From the NCBI RefSeq assembly GCF_047229345.1, contig NZ_JBFTER010000010.1, positions 13,187 to 77,186 on the forward strand: a stretch of 64,000 nucleotides of DNA, written 5' to 3'. The notes beneath the pieces are model-generated. The model had not been told where the DNA came from. It was given only the letters and a program-made list of their open reading frames with translations, and searched no databases. Source of the stretch: Cellulomonas_A sp047229345. Lineage in GTDB: Bacteria; Actinomycetota; Actinomycetes; Actinomycetales; Cellulomonadaceae. This document shows positions 1 to 10,672 of the stretch, in pieces. The translations under genes and the position numbers were made by a program. The first letter of the stretch is position 1. Each line of letters starts with the position of its first letter.

Positions 1-20
1 GGCGGCAGCCGGGTGCGCAC

Positions 21-103
21 GCGGGAGTGGTGAAACGGCAGCCACGCCAGGTTTAGGTCCTGGTGCCCTCACGGGCGTGCGGGTTCGACTCCCGTCTCCC
101 GCA
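21..103 (+). tRNA. tRNA-Leu, anticodon TAG
   Basis: An 83-nt class II tRNA folds here. Acceptor strand GCGGGAG (21-27) pairs with CTCCCGC (96-102); the anticodon stem CCAGG/CCTGG encloses loop TTTAGGT, giving anticodon TAG. A long variable arm (TGCCC-TCAC-GGGCG) is the mark of Leu/Ser tRNAs, and the T arm GCGGG-TTCGACT-CCCGT is canonical. A103 is the discriminator; CCA is not encoded. It delivers leucine to CTA codons (and by wobble CTG). Confidence 0.96.
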
Positions 104-196
104 CACAGCTAACCCGTCGCCCCGCCTCACCCTCCTCGACCGACGTCCTCCGGAGCCGCAGGGGTCCGGGACCTCACGGGCCCGCCGGGCACAGGA

Positions 197-239
197 CGGT
201 GGCCGCCCCCGCGTCGTCTCGACGCGGGGACGGCCACCG
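197..239. terminator. Strong bidirectional hairpin between tRNA-Leu and the GH81 gene
   Basis: Arms CGGTGGCCG (197-205) and CGGCCACCG (231-239) continue, after one C/A mismatch, into CCCCGCGTCG (207-216) and CGACGCGGGG (220-229) around loop TCT. This gives a near-perfect 20-bp stem. There is no U-tract on either side, as is common for actinobacterial terminators. It lies between convergent ends, so it could serve both genes. Confidence 0.75.
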
Positions 240-271
240 GTCCCGTCAGCGGGTGCGCTCGCCGGTCAGCC

Positions 272-3200
272 TCAGCTGAACGGCAGGCTCACCTTCGAGC
301 TGGTGAGGTCGACCGTGCTGGTCGACCCGCCGAACACGTTCCAGATCTCGACGCGCACGGACCCCTTCGCGAGGTCGCCCAGCGCACCGGACTGGCTCTC
401 CAGGCCGACGGCCTGCGTGTACCGCTCCCAGCCGGTCACCGGGTCGGTCGCGAAGTACCGGTAGGTCTCCACGCGGTCCCAGCTGCCGTTGCCGGTCAGG
501 TCGTACGAGACCCGCACGCGCGTCGCCTGCCCGACCTTCGTCCCGGCGTCGAGCGCGACGTCGAACGACGTCGTCCCGCCGCCGAGCTTCCCGGTGAGCC
601 CGGTCGCCGTGTAGACGAGGCCCTTGCCGGGCTCGCCGACCGCGTCGGCGCCGGTGGCGACGGGCACGGTCGCGGTGGGCGTCGTGCCCGCCTTGGAGCC
701 GAGCGAGCCGTCCGGCTGCAGGTACAGCGTGAAGCCGGTCGGGGCGGTCGACGTCGGGGTCGGCGTCGGCGTGACGGTCGGCTTCGGCGTCGCCGTGGCG
801 GTCGGCGTGGGTGTCACCGTCGGCTTCGGGGTGGCCGTGGCCGTCGGCTTCGGGGTCGCCGAGGCCGTGGGGGTCGGCGTCGGCTCGCCGCCGCCGGGTC
901 CACCGGTGCCCGAGCCGCCGCTCCAGGTGTACTTGCCCGTGGTCGCCGTCGTGCCCGCGGCGACCTTGAGCGTCGTGCCGTCCGAGAAGGTCACGGTGAT
1001 GTCCTTCGAGGTGACGTTGGCCGCGACGTACGTGCGGTCGCCGTCCTTGCTGAACACCGCCGACAGCGGGTGGTCACCGTGGACGCCGGTGTCGAGCGTC
1101 CCGAGCGCCGCCAGGTTGGCGATCCAGTGGTACGTGTGCGCCCGGCTCTCGCCCTCCTCGACGGTGTAGCCGGGGTTGGCGTCGAGCCCCTTCAGCGCAG
1201 CCGGCGCGTCACCCAGTGCGAGGTACTCCCACAGGATGTCCTGCCACACCGTCGGCTCGCCCGCGTTGGCCTTGACCAGCTCGGCGTAGTTCGACCGCAC
1301 GTCCTCGGGACGCATCCCGAGGTACAGGTGCCCGCCGGTGATCGGGAGGGTGTTGATGCCCTGGATCATCTCCGGCTCGGCGCTGAACCACGTGGTGTAC
1401 GTGGCGCCGTCGCCCCAGACCATGCCGACCGTCGTGTGGCCGAACTTCTCCGGGAGGTTGTCCGCACCGTTGAACCAGTACGCCTGGATGGCGGCGGCCT
1501 GCGTCGCGTACATGAAGACACCGGCGTCACGGACCTCGGTGTCACCGGTCGCCTCGCCCCACTGGATCAGGGCGTTGGCGAAGTTCATGCCCTCGGAGCT
1601 CGACTCCTGGTTGTTGCCCGCGGCGAACGCGCCGTGGCCCGAGGCCCAGTCGTGACCTGCGTAGATGTCGAAGTCGCGCAGGTACGGGAAGCGGGTCTCG
1701 TCCCGGTCGTAGTTGTTCGCGTCGCGGATGAGGAGGTCGACCATGCCGCCGTACTGCTCGTCCGAGGCCCACTTGGGGTCGAAGCGGGCGAGCGTCGCGG
1801 CCGCCACGATGTAGTAGCCGTAGTGGAAGTGGTGGTCGTTGAGCTCCTTGTCGGAGCCGTACGAGGCGGGGAACCCGACGAGCGTGCCCCAGTTCTCGTT
1901 GTACGCGAACACCTTCTCGGCCTTGCCGGGCGTCGCGGTGAACCACTCGGTCAGCGTCGCCTTCATCTGGGCCAGCGCCTTGTCGCGCACGTCGTCCCGG
2001 CCGACCTGGTCGGCGATCTCGGCGATGCGGGTTGCGCGGCCCAGGGCCTTGCCCGTCCAGTACGTGTCGCCGTTGATGATGCCCATCGGGTCGTCCTTGA
2101 CCTGGTCGAGCAGGCCGTCGAGGCGCGTGTTCGCGGCGCCCTCGCCGGTCGCGACGGCCGGGATCTCCGGCAGCACGCCCGTGAACGGCGTCTCGGTGGT
2201 GAAGGACGTCGCGCCGACGTACGTCGTCATGTCGCCGCGGGGCGAGAAGTACTCGCGCTCGAGCTCGGTCGCGGAGCCGTCACCTGCGGCCGCCTCCGTC
2301 ACGAACTGCGACTGGTGCGGGTAGAGCGAGACGATGGTGCCCGACTGCTCGCCCTCGAGGGCGGTGGTCTCGAGCGCGTACGTGGTGCGCACGGCCCCCG
2401 CCGACTCGTCGTACTCGTAGGCGACCGTGGTGCCGGTGACCTCGGCGTACGCGTGCTCCGCGTACTGCTCCGCGAGCGCCTTGCGGTCGGCGTCGGTGTC
2501 GTCGGCCGTGGTCGGCAGCGAGGCGACGCTCAGGTAGCCCTTGCCACCGAGGGTGCTGCGCAGCGACGAGCCCGAGACGGTCCAGGTCGAGCCGCTCGGG
2601 GCGTACGCGACGTAGTCGGTCCCGCCCGCGGTGAACCCGACGGTCTCGCCGTCGTTGAGCCAGACGGTCTGCTTCTCCGCCGAGCTGAGCACCGCGTCCC
2701 CGCCGGTCACGTGGTACCAGCTGAACGGCAGCCCGTGGCCGATCGTGGCGCGCAGCGACTGGTCGGAGTCGGCCCAGGACGCGGTCACGGTCCAGTCGGT
2801 CCAGTCCGCGACCTCGACGACACCGGCGGACAGGCCGGCGACGCCGACGACGACGTCCTCCGCGTAGGAGTAGTGGAACTCCCCGACCCCGCCCGGGCGC
2901 CCGCTGATCACGGGCGTCGTGGTGTACGACAGCCCGAGCCCGGTGGCGCTGGGCTGGTAGGCGAGCGGGTGCGCGTGCAGCGGCTCGCTCGCCGTGCAGT
3001 TCCACTTCTTGAAGAGGAGCGACGACCACCAGTCGTTCGTCGGGACCGGCCCCTCCGGAGCGTCGTCCGTCACGTAGGCGCGCGCGTCGGTCGCCAGGGC
3101 GGCGCAGCCCTCGGGCGCGGGGCCGACCTGGTCGGTCGTGTACCCGCCGGCCCCGACGTCGCGCACGGCGGCACCGGCGGACGACGCCACCGTGCCGACG

Positions 3201-3310
3201 GTCGCCGCGGCGAGCAGCGCGACGAGCGCAGCCGACGTGACCCGCGTCCGGGCGCCGCGCAGCGCGCCCGTGGAGGGTTGAGGTGAATGGTTCTCTGTGC
3301 GTGAGTGCAT
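272..3310 (-). CDS. Secreted GH81 endo-beta-1,3-glucanase with C-terminal glucan-binding-like module
   Basis: Predicted extracellular laminarinase cleaving beta-1,3-glucan such as fungal or algal wall glucan. The 1012-residue product starts with a signal peptide (hydrophobic core about residues 24-45, Ala-rich cleavage region near 47-48). The GH81 catalytic region spans about 60-790; its hallmarks are NDHHFHYGYY and the Glu-rich NNQESSSEGMNF near residues 567-577, where the family's catalytic acids lie. A Gly then PT-rich linker (about 800-857) leads to a 150-residue beta-rich module containing VSYDLTGNGSWDR and FATDPVTGWERYTQ, resembling modules (CBM56-like, tentative) seen on other actinobacterial beta-1,3-glucanases. 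It is monocistronic, with a palindromic operator about 115 nt upstream and a hairpin downstream. Family call is firm; the module's name is not. Confidence 0.9.
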   Translation of the reverse strand: MHSRTENHSPQPSTGALRGARTRVTSAALVALLAAATVGTVASSAGAAVRDVGAGGYTTDQVGPAPEGCAALATDARAYVTDDAPEGPVPTNDWWSSLLFKKWNCTASEPLHAHPLAYQPSATGLGLSYTTTPVISGRPGGVGEFHYSYAEDVVVGVAGLSAGVVEVADWTDWTVTASWADSDQSLRATIGHGLPFSWYHVTGGDAVLSSAEKQTVWLNDGETVGFTAGGTDYVAYAPSGSTWTVSGSSLRSTLGGKGYLSVASLPTTADDTDADRKALAEQYAEHAYAEVTGTTVAYEYDESAGAVRTTYALETTALEGEQSGTIVSLYPHQSQFVTEAAAGDGSATELEREYFSPRGDMTTYVGATSFTTETPFTGVLPEIPAVATGEGAANTRLDGLLDQVKDDPMGIINGDTYWTGKALGRATRIAEIADQVGRDDVRDKALAQMKATLTEWFTATPGKAEKVFAYNENWGTLVGFPASYGSDKELNDHHFHYGYYIVAAATLARFDPKWASDEQYGGMVDLLIRDANNYDRDETRFPYLRDFDIYAGHDWASGHGAFAAGNNQESSSEGMNFANALIQWGEATGDTEVRDAGVFMYATQAAAIQAYWFNGADNLPEKFGHTTVGMVWGDGATYTTWFSAEPEMIQGINTLPITGGHLYLGMRPEDVRSNYAELVKANAGEPTVWQDILWEYLALGDAPAALKGLDANPGYTVEEGESRAHTYHWIANLAALGTLDTGVHGDHPLSAVFSKDGDRTYVAANVTSKDITVTFSDGTTLKVAAGTTATTGKYTWSGGSGTGGPGGGEPTPTPTASATPKPTATATPKPTVTPTPTATATPKPTVTPTPTPTSTAPTGFTLYLQPDGSLGSKAGTTPTATVPVATGADAVGEPGKGLVYTATGLTGKLGGGTTSFDVALDAGTKVGQATRVRVSYDLTGNGSWDRVETYRYFATDPVTGWERYTQAVGLESQSGALGDLAKGSVRVEIWNVFGGSTSTVDLTSSKVSLPFS

Positions 3311-3422
3311 CTCTGGAGCCCCCGCGGAGCCGACGTCTGATCCGACGCTGCCCCGTGTGTCGGACGTCGACGCATCGTTGCGTGACGCCGAGACGCGCTC
3401 CCCGTCCGGCCCCCGTTTGGTC

Positions 3423-3443
3423 AGACTATGAGAGCGGTCTCAT
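3423..3443 (-). promoter_or_regulatory. Palindromic operator and candidate -10 upstream of GH81
   Basis: ATGAGAGCGGTCTCAT (3428-3443) has perfect 6-nt arms ATGAGA/TCTCAT and a central CG. The layout resembles the LacI-family CelR/CebR operator TGGGAGCGCTCCCA known from cellulolytic actinobacteria. On the minus strand a TAGTCT -10-like hexamer (3423-3428) abuts it, so a bound repressor would block the promoter. The -35 is weak. Binding by a sugar-responsive LacI regulator is inference. Confidence 0.6.
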
Positions 3444-3525
3444 GAACACGGTATGTCGCGTCTACCCGCAGGGCAAACCGAAGGATAAGGAGGCACAAAC
3501 TCCACGTCAACGGACCAAAGGATGC

Positions 3526-3558
3526 AAAAAGGCCCGCCTGCCGGGTGGCAGGCGGGCC
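3526..3558 (-). terminator. Rho-independent terminator of the thioredoxin gene
   Basis: A 12-bp perfect stem, GGCCCGCCTGCC (3531-3542) with GGCAGGCGGGCC (3547-3558), is followed on the minus strand by TTTTT (3526-3530). It begins 14 nt after the thioredoxin stop codon. It is one of the few hairpins here with a true U-tract. Confidence 0.9.
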
Positions 3559-3572
3559 CTCGACGGTGCAGG

Positions 3573-3950
3573 TCAGGCCTCGGCGGGCTCCGCGGCCTGG
3601 GCCGCGATCAGCTGGCGCACCTCGTCCATGTCGAGCTCCTTGACCTTCTGGAGCACGCTCTCGAGCGCCGGGCCCGGCAGCGCGCCGGCCTGGTTGAACA
3701 CCAGGATGCCGTCACGGAACGCCATGAGCGTGGGGATCGAGGTGATCGCGAGCTCCTGCGCGAGCAGCTGCTCCGCCTCGGTGTCGACCTTGGCGTGCAC
3801 GACGTCGGGGTGCTTCTCCGACGACTGCTCGAAGACCGGGCCGAACCGCTTGCACGGTCCGCACCACTCCGCCCAGAAGTCGATGAGCACGATGTCGTTG
3901 CTCGTGATGGTCTGCTGGATCGTGTCGTGGGTCAGCTCGGTGGTGGCCAT
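3573..3950 (-). CDS. trxA: Thioredoxin
   Basis: Cytosolic dithiol oxidoreductase of 125 residues that keeps protein cysteines reduced. The active site WCGPC is at residues 29-33 (Cys30/Cys33), preceded by the conserved VLIDFWAEW strand. The cis-proline motif SIPTLMAF follows, so the whole thioredoxin fold is present. The ATG at 3950 is preceded by AGGAGG at good spacing. The longer upstream reading frame is rejected because its composition is non-coding-like. The C-terminus has an acidic/Ala tail about 15-20 residues beyond E. coli TrxA. It stands alone between the GH81 gene and a divergent Nudix-like gene. It could instead be a thioredoxin-domain co-chaperone, but no TPR region is present. 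Confidence 0.93.
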   Translation of the reverse strand: MATTELTHDTIQQTITSNDIVLIDFWAEWCGPCKRFGPVFEQSSEKHPDVVHAKVDTEAEQLLAQELAITSIPTLMAFRDGILVFNQAGALPGPALESVLQKVKELDMDEVRQLIAAQAAEPAEA

Positions 3951-4100
3951 GCGGTGCCTCCTCGGGGTCGTGGGTTCCGCCCGGTAGAGCACACGGGAGC
4001 GGCCAGGTATTCCCCTCCGGCCCTGCGGGAGCGCACGCGGGGGGAACGCGCCGGAGCGTGCCGCGAGCGGCACGAGGGCCGGGCAGGGTAGAACAGCACG

Positions 4101-4655
4101 GTGACCGACACCGCCGACTTCCCCCGCGAGCCCGAGCGACCCGCCGGCTGGCTCAGCCCCGACGCCATCCAGAACGCGCGTGCGACCCTCCCGCTGCTCT
4201 ACGTCGACGCCGTGCCCGTGCGCGTCGACGAGTCCGGCGACGTCGTCGCCGTGGGGCTCCTGCTGCGCGTGACGCCCGAGGGCGTCATGTCCCGCGCGCT
4301 CGTCTCAGGCCGCGTGATGTACCACGAGCGCGTGCGCGACGCGCTGCTGCGGCACATCGAGAAGGACCTCGGACCGGTCGCGCTCCCCCAGATCCCCGCG
4401 TCGCCGCAGCCGTTCACGGTCGCCGAGTACTTCCCCACGCCCGGGGTCACGCCGTACCACGACCCGCGCCAGCACGCGGTCTCCCTGGCCTACGTCGTGC
4501 CGGTCTCGGGCGACTGCCGGCCGCAGCAGGACGCGCTCGACCTCGCGTGGCTCACGCCCGAGCAGGCGGCCGACCACCAGGTGCAGCTCGAGATGACCGG
4601 CGGGCAGGGACTCCTCCTGCGCCAGGCGATGGCGCACGTGGGCCGCCTGCCCTGA
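4101..4655 (+). CDS. DUF4916-type Nudix-related protein
   Basis: A 184-residue cytosolic protein matching the actinobacterial family annotated as NUDIX hydrolase family/DUF4916. Recognisable features are LLYVDAVPVRVDESGDVV near the N-terminus, the central SPQPFTVAEYFPTPG segment and RQHAVSLAYVVPVSGDC. The canonical Nudix box (GX5EX7REUXEEXGU) is not intact: where it should lie, the sequence reads RDALLRHIEKDLGP, without the REUXEE pattern. Catalysis on nucleoside diphosphates is therefore uncertain. GTG start; TAGAAC lies 6 nt upstream, compatible with a leaderless transcript. Convergent with the ABC-F gene. Confidence 0.75.
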   Translation: MTDTADFPREPERPAGWLSPDAIQNARATLPLLYVDAVPVRVDESGDVVAVGLLLRVTPEGVMSRALVSGRVMYHERVRDALLRHIEKDLGPVALPQIPASPQPFTVAEYFPTPGVTPYHDPRQHAVSLAYVVPVSGDCRPQQDALDLAWLTPEQAADHQVQLEMTGGQGLLLRQAMAHVGRLP

Positions 4656-4770
4656 GCCGCCCGCCCACGCGTCCCCGGTCGGCCGTCCCGGCGGCGGGCA
4701 CAGGCGAAGGAGCGGCCCCTCGGCTCCGCCCGGGCACCGACCCGGCGTCCGGTGACCGGCGGCTGCCGGG

Positions 4771-6536
<1,766 letters not shown>

Positions 6537-6540
<4 letters not shown>

Positions 6541-7313
6541 CGCCCGTCGTCCGCGGTGCCTGCGTCCGAGGCGCCCGCGTCCGAGGCGCCCGCGTCCGGC
6601 AGGCCCGCCTCCGCGCTGCCCACCGCCGGTGGGCCGGCGTCCGGTCGGCCCGCGTCCGCGGAGCCCACGTCCGGGGTGCCGCGGCCCGGGCCGCCGTCGC
6701 CCAGGACCCGGACCAGCACCGGGACGAGGGCGCGGAACGCCTGCCCGCGGTGGCTGATCGCGTTCTTCTCCGCGGGCGTGAGCTCGGCGCACGTGCGGGT
6801 CTCGCCGTCGGGCACGAGGACCGGGTCGTAGCCGAACCCGCCGGCGCCGCGCGGCCCGTGCGTGAGCCGGCCCACGAGGTGCCCGGTCTCGACGTGCTCG
6901 AACCCGTCGGGCGTCACGAGCGCCGCGGCGCACGTGAAGCGTGCGCCGCGGTGCTCGGCGCCGATGTCCGCGAGCTGCGCGAGCAGCAGGGCGAGGTTCG
7001 CCGCGTCGTCGCCGTGCCGGCCGGCCCAGCGCGCCGAGAAGATGCCGGGCGCGCCGCCCAGCACGTCGACCGCGAGCCCGGAGTCGTCGGCGACCGCCGG
7101 CAGCCCGGTGAAGCGTGCGAGCGCCCGCGCCTTGAGCAGCGCGTTCGCCTCGAACGTCACGCCGTCCTCGACGGGCTCCGGGGCACCGACGTCGCGCGCC
7201 CCCACGACGCTCGCGGGGTCGAGGCCGGGCAGCGCGGGGCCGAGGATCGCGCGGAGCTCGTCGAGCTTGTGCGCGTTGTGCGTCGCGAGGACCAGCCGGG
7301 GGGCGACCGTCAT
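6537..7313 (-). CDS. rdgB: RdgB/HAM1 non-canonical purine NTP pyrophosphatase with repeat tail
   Basis: Hydrolyses dITP/ITP/XTP to monophosphates, keeping deaminated purines out of DNA and RNA. The N-terminal LVLATHNAHKLDEL motif (triphosphate binding), GVTFEANALLKARA, VADDSGLAVDVLGGAPG and GFGYDPVLVPDG are all present, so residues 1-205 form a complete enzyme. The protein is 258 residues, about 50 longer than usual: a tail of Gly-x-x-Asp-Ala pentapeptides follows, derived from a 15-bp tandem repeat. ATG at 7313 overlaps the rph stop (ATGA). The rph-rdgB order is conserved in actinobacteria. The tail is unlikely to be catalytic. Confidence 0.95.
6547..6681 (-). repeat. 15-bp tandem repeat encoding the RdgB tail
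   Basis: About nine degenerate copies of the 15-bp unit GCGTCCGAGGCGCCC (plus-strand reading) run in phase with the codons of rdgB. On the coding strand they give pentads such as GASDA, GASDA, GLPDA, GSAEA, GRPDA and GSADA. Two adjacent copies are identical, suggesting recent slippage. The repeat stops at the gene's 3' end. Confidence 0.85.
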
Positions 7314-8194
7314 GCGGTCACTGTGCCCGTCACCTCGCCCGCGGGCACGGCCTCGTCGGGCACCGCCTCGGCCGGCGCGGTCCCGGCAGCGGCGTGCACG
7401 AGCGTGGACCGCGACGCGCTGCCGTCCGAGGCGGGCGCGTCGAGCGCCGCACGCTGCAGCCGGGTGAGCTCGGCCGTCCCCGCCAGGGCGAGGTCGAGCA
7501 GCGCGTCGAGCTCCGTGCGGTCGAACGGCGCGTGCTCGGCGGTGCCCTGCACCTCGACGAACGTGCCCGAGCCGGTCACGACGACGTTCATGTCGGTCTC
7601 CGCGCGCACGTCCTCGACGTACGGCAGGTCGAGCACCGGGACGCCGTCGACGATGCCGACGCTCACCGCGGCGACCGAGTCGCGCAGCACGGGCTTCTTG
7701 CGGCTGATCGCGCCCTTCTTCAGGCCCCACGCGACCGCGTCGGCGAGCGCGACGTACGCGCCCGTGATGGCCGCGGTGCGCGTGCCGCCGTCGGCCTGCA
7801 GGACGTCGCAGTCGAGCACGATCGTGTTCTCCCCGAGCGCGCTCACGTCGATGATCGCGCGCAGCGAGCGCCCGACGAGCCGCGAGATCTCGTGCGTGCG
7901 GCCGCCGACCCGGCCCTTGACCGACTCCCGGTCCGAGCGGGTGCTCGTCGCCCGCGGCAGCATCGAGTACTCCGCGGTGACCCAGCCCTCGCCCGAGCCC
8001 TTGCGCCAGCGCGGCACCCCCTCGGTGAACGACGCGACGCACAGCACCTTGGTGCCCCCGAACTCGACGAGCACGCTGCCCTCGCCCGCCTCGAGGAACC
8101 GGCGGGTGATCGTCACGGGGCGGAGCTGGTCGGGGCGGCGGCCGTCGGGGCGCGTCGCGGGCGTGCCGGAGGTCACGGGAGTCGTGGGGGTCAT
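7310..8194 (-). CDS. rph: Ribonuclease PH
   Basis: Phosphate-dependent 3'-5' exoribonuclease that trims tRNA 3' ends, normally a hexameric ring. Conserved elements in order: RPDGRRPDQLRPV, GSVLVEFGGTKVLC, GEGWVTAEYSMLPRAT, GRTHEISRLVGRSLRA, LDCDVLQADGGTRTA and DLPYVEDVRAETDMNVV. The protein is 294 residues; typical RNase PH is about 240, and the extra is an Ala/Pro-rich tail after residue 250 with no recognisable domain. A TAGGCT box lies 7 nt upstream of the ATG and no Shine-Dalgarno is visible, suggesting a leaderless message heading the rph-rdgB-ABC-F operon. Confidence 0.95.
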   Translation of the reverse strand: MTPTTPVTSGTPATRPDGRRPDQLRPVTITRRFLEAGEGSVLVEFGGTKVLCVASFTEGVPRWRKGSGEGWVTAEYSMLPRATSTRSDRESVKGRVGGRTHEISRLVGRSLRAIIDVSALGENTIVLDCDVLQADGGTRTAAITGAYVALADAVAWGLKKGAISRKKPVLRDSVAAVSVGIVDGVPVLDLPYVEDVRAETDMNVVVTGSGTFVEVQGTAEHAPFDRTELDALLDLALAGTAELTRLQRAALDAPASDGSASRSTLVHAAAGTAPAEAVPDEAVPAGEVTGTVTA

Positions 8195-8279
8195 GCGGAC
8201 GAGCCTAACGGCGGCCCCGGGCGACGCCGCGGGAGCGCCGGCGGCCGGCAGCGAGGGCGGGTCGGGGCGGGGACGGGCG

Positions 8280-9083
8280 TCAGAGCACGTGCACGTCGCC
8301 GGTCCGGGCGAGGTCGAGCGGGCCCGCGTACACCGCGCGCGCCTCGGCGAGGGCCTCCGCCGGGTCGTTCCACGCGGGGATGTGCGTCAGGACGAGGCGC
8401 CCGGCCCGGCCCGCGGCCGCGGCGAGGCCGGCGCGGCGCCCGGTCAGGTGCACGCCGCGCAGCCCGTCGTCCCGGCCCTCGACGTACGCGGCCTCCGCGA
8501 GCAGGAGATCGACGCCGTCGGCGAGCTCGGTGAGCCCCGCGCACTCGTCGGTGTCGCCCGTGTACGCGAGCGTCACGGTGCGCGCGGCGTCGTGGTCCGA
8601 CGGCCCGGTGACGCGGAAGCCGAACGCCGGCACGGGGTGCTCGACGACCACGGGCACGAACGTCAGCGGGCCCACGACGACGGGCACGCCCGGCTCCCAC
8701 GTGCGGAACGCGAACTGCCCGGACACCTCGGTCGCGGGGTCCTTGCCGGCCATGAGCGCGAGGCGCTCGGACGCACCCTCGGGCGCGTGGACCGCGACCG
8801 GCGGGCAGGGTCCGCCGGGCCGGTACCGGCGCAGCACGTTGAGCACCACGAGGTCCGCCACGTGGTCGGAGTGCAGGTGGGACACGGCGATCGCGTCGAG
8901 CGCGGTCGGGTCCGCGAGGCGCTGCAAAGGGCCCAGCGCGCCGTTGCCCAGGTCCATGAGCACCGTCCAGGTGCGCACCGTGCCGGTGCGCTCGTCGGGC
9001 CCCTCGGCCTGCACGAGGTACCCGGACGCCGCGGCGTCCGGCCCCGGGAACGACCCGGCGCAGCCCACCACCACGAGCCTCAT
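8280..9083 (-). CDS. Metallo-beta-lactamase-fold phosphodiesterase (Rv1339-like)
   Basis: A 267-residue metal-dependent hydrolase. The zinc motif HLHSDH (residues 69-74) follows the LMDLGNGALG strand; a later TGDTDEC supplies the bridging Asp and ILTHIPAW-like VLTHIPAW a C-terminal His. Its place between murI and rph matches Rv1339 of Mycobacterium tuberculosis, reported as an atypical class II cAMP phosphodiesterase, so cyclic nucleotide hydrolysis is the best hypothesis; an RNase Z-like role is the alternative. The gene follows murI by 22 nt on the same strand and is probably cotranscribed with it. Confidence 0.85.
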   Translation of the reverse strand: MRLVVVGCAGSFPGPDAAASGYLVQAEGPDERTGTVRTWTVLMDLGNGALGPLQRLADPTALDAIAVSHLHSDHVADLVVLNVLRRYRPGGPCPPVAVHAPEGASERLALMAGKDPATEVSGQFAFRTWEPGVPVVVGPLTFVPVVVEHPVPAFGFRVTGPSDHDAARTVTLAYTGDTDECAGLTELADGVDLLLAEAAYVEGRDDGLRGVHLTGRRAGLAAAAGRAGRLVLTHIPAWNDPAEALAEARAVYAGPLDLARTGDVHVL

Positions 9084-9105
9084 CGTGCGCCCCCCGCGCG
9101 GTGTC

Positions 9106-9936
9106 TCACCGGTGCGCCTGCCAGCGCAGCGCGAGCCGGTCCTCGACCGCTCCGACCTCGGGCCCGAGGAAGCGGCGTGCGAGCACGTGGAACGACTCGG
9201 GGTCGCCGGTCGCCAGGAACCGGTGCTCGGGCGGGCCCGCGGCGGGGTCCCGCTCCAGGTCGTGCGCGACGAGCGTGCGGTACACGTCCTTCGCGGTCTC
9301 CTCGGCGCTCGAGACGAGCGTGACGCCCTCGCCCATGACGTAGGAGATGACGCCCGTGAGCAGCGGGTAGTGCGTGCAGCCGAGCACGAGGGTGTCCACG
9401 CCCGCGTCGCGCACCGGGTCGAGGTACTCGTGCGCGGCAGCGAGGATGTCGGGGCCCGACGTGATGCCCGCCTCGACGAAGCCGACGAACCGCGGGCACG
9501 CGCGGGTCACGAGCTCGATGCCCGGCGCGACGGCGAACGCGTCGTCGTACGCGCGGGACTCGACGGTCGACCGGGTCGCGATCACGCCGATGTGCCCGGT
9601 CCGGGTGGCGGCGACGGCGCGGCGCGCCGCCGGCAGGACGACCTCGACGACGGGGATGCCGCGGCGCTGGGTGTAGCGCTCGCGCGCGTCGCGCAGGACC
9701 GCCGACGACGCGGTGTTGCAGGCGATGACCAGCATCTTCACGCCCGCGTCCACCAGGTCGTCCATGACCTCGAGCGCGTGCGCCCGGACGGCGGCGAGCG
9801 GCTTCTCGCCGTACGGGGTGTTGAGCGTGTCGCCGATGTACAGCGTCGACTCCTGCGGGAGCTGGTCGAGGATCGACCGCGCGACGGTGAGCCCTCCGAC
9901 ACCGGAGTCGAAGATGCCGATCGGGGCGTCGTTCAC
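9106..9936 (-). CDS. murI: Glutamate racemase
   Basis: Cofactor-independent racemase making D-glutamate for peptidoglycan stem peptides. The 276-residue product has IGIFDSGVGGLTVAR at the N-terminus (catalytic-site Asp and Ser), the first catalytic Cys in VIACNTASS (Cys73) and the second in LVLGCTHYPLL (Cys187). Full family length with both cysteines argues for activity. GTG start at 9936, with a TAGGCT box 7 nt upstream and no Shine-Dalgarno, suggests leaderless transcription. The downstream phosphodiesterase gene follows by 22 nt. Confidence 0.97.
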   Translation of the reverse strand: MNDAPIGIFDSGVGGLTVARSILDQLPQESTLYIGDTLNTPYGEKPLAAVRAHALEVMDDLVDAGVKMLVIACNTASSAVLRDARERYTQRRGIPVVEVVLPAARRAVAATRTGHIGVIATRSTVESRAYDDAFAVAPGIELVTRACPRFVGFVEAGITSGPDILAAAHEYLDPVRDAGVDTLVLGCTHYPLLTGVISYVMGEGVTLVSSAEETAKDVYRTLVAHDLERDPAAGPPEHRFLATGDPESFHVLARRFLGPEVGAVEDRLALRWQAHR

Positions 9937-10057
9937 GCGGCCGAGCCTAACGGCTCCGTCGCGGCGGACCGGTGCCTCGCGGGTGTGACGCGCCTCGCGT
10001 GCGCGTCGTCGGGGTCACGACGCCGGTCCGACCACCACCGGAGGGTCAGCGCGGGCC

Positions 10058-10672
10058 TCACCGCGAGCGGCGCAGGTCCTCGAGCATCACGGCGAGCAGC
10101 GACTCCTGGAGCCAGCTCAGCGCCGCGTACACCGACCCGAGGTACTGCCGCGCCTGGCCGGCCGCGTCGTCCTCGGCGACCTCTCCCTCGAGCGTCTCGT
10201 AGAGCGCGTCGGCGGCCTCCTCGTCGACGATCCCGAGGCGGTCGGCGAGCACGAGCCGGAGGTCGGTGAGCGTCGCCGCGAGCGCCTGCGCGTCGGCGGG
10301 CTGCACGACGAGCGCGCCGCCGCGCCCGCCGGTGGCCGTGAGCTGCTGCCACACCGCGCCGAGGCGCGCGATCTTGGTGCGTCGCAGGTCCGCCTCGGTG
10401 AGCCGCCGGAACTCGGCGGCGACGGCGGGGTCCTCGCGCGACGCGTCGGGGAGCAGACGGCGCACGGCTGCGTCCTCGGGCGGCGCGACCCACTCCTCGT
10501 CCACGCGCAGGCCGAGCGGGTCGGGGTGGGCGCTCGAGGGCGGCGGGCCGTCCTCGAAGCGCGCGGCGCCGAGCAGCTCCGCGACGTCGGCGACGACCGA
10601 CGCGACGACCTCGCGCTCCTGCGCGTCGAGCTCCGCGACGAACGCCCCACGCTCACGCCGGAAGCCGCGCAT
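10058..10672 (-). CDS. DUF2017 family protein, partner of ClpS
   Basis: A 204-residue, Arg/Asp/Glu-rich soluble protein of the actinobacterial DUF2017 family, beginning MRGFRRERGAFVAEL. No catalytic motif is visible; it is predicted mostly helical, ending in YAALSWLQESLLAVML. Its start overlaps the clpS stop (TGATG), so the two are coupled, and the same order (Rv1331-Rv1332) occurs in mycobacteria. Function unknown; a role in ClpS/ClpCP-linked proteolysis is inference from context only. Confidence 0.85.
   Translation of the reverse strand: MRGFRRERGAFVAELDAQEREVVASVVADVAELLGAARFEDGPPPSSAHPDPLGLRVDEEWVAPPEDAAVRRLLPDASREDPAVAAEFRRLTEADLRRTKIARLGAVWQQLTATGGRGGALVVQPADAQALAATLTDLRLVLADRLGIVDEEAADALYETLEGEVAEDDAAGQARQYLGSVYAALSWLQESLLAVMLEDLRRSR

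Noticed and set aside
1070..3286. Long open frame antisense to the GH81 gene
   Set aside because: High G+C makes antisense frames open by chance; its translation is Arg/Val/Gly-rich with no motif, whereas the other strand encodes a complete GH81 enzyme.
3311..3572. Extra small gene between GH81 and thioredoxin
   Set aside because: The frames there have no ribosome site, no motif and contain the operator and terminator.
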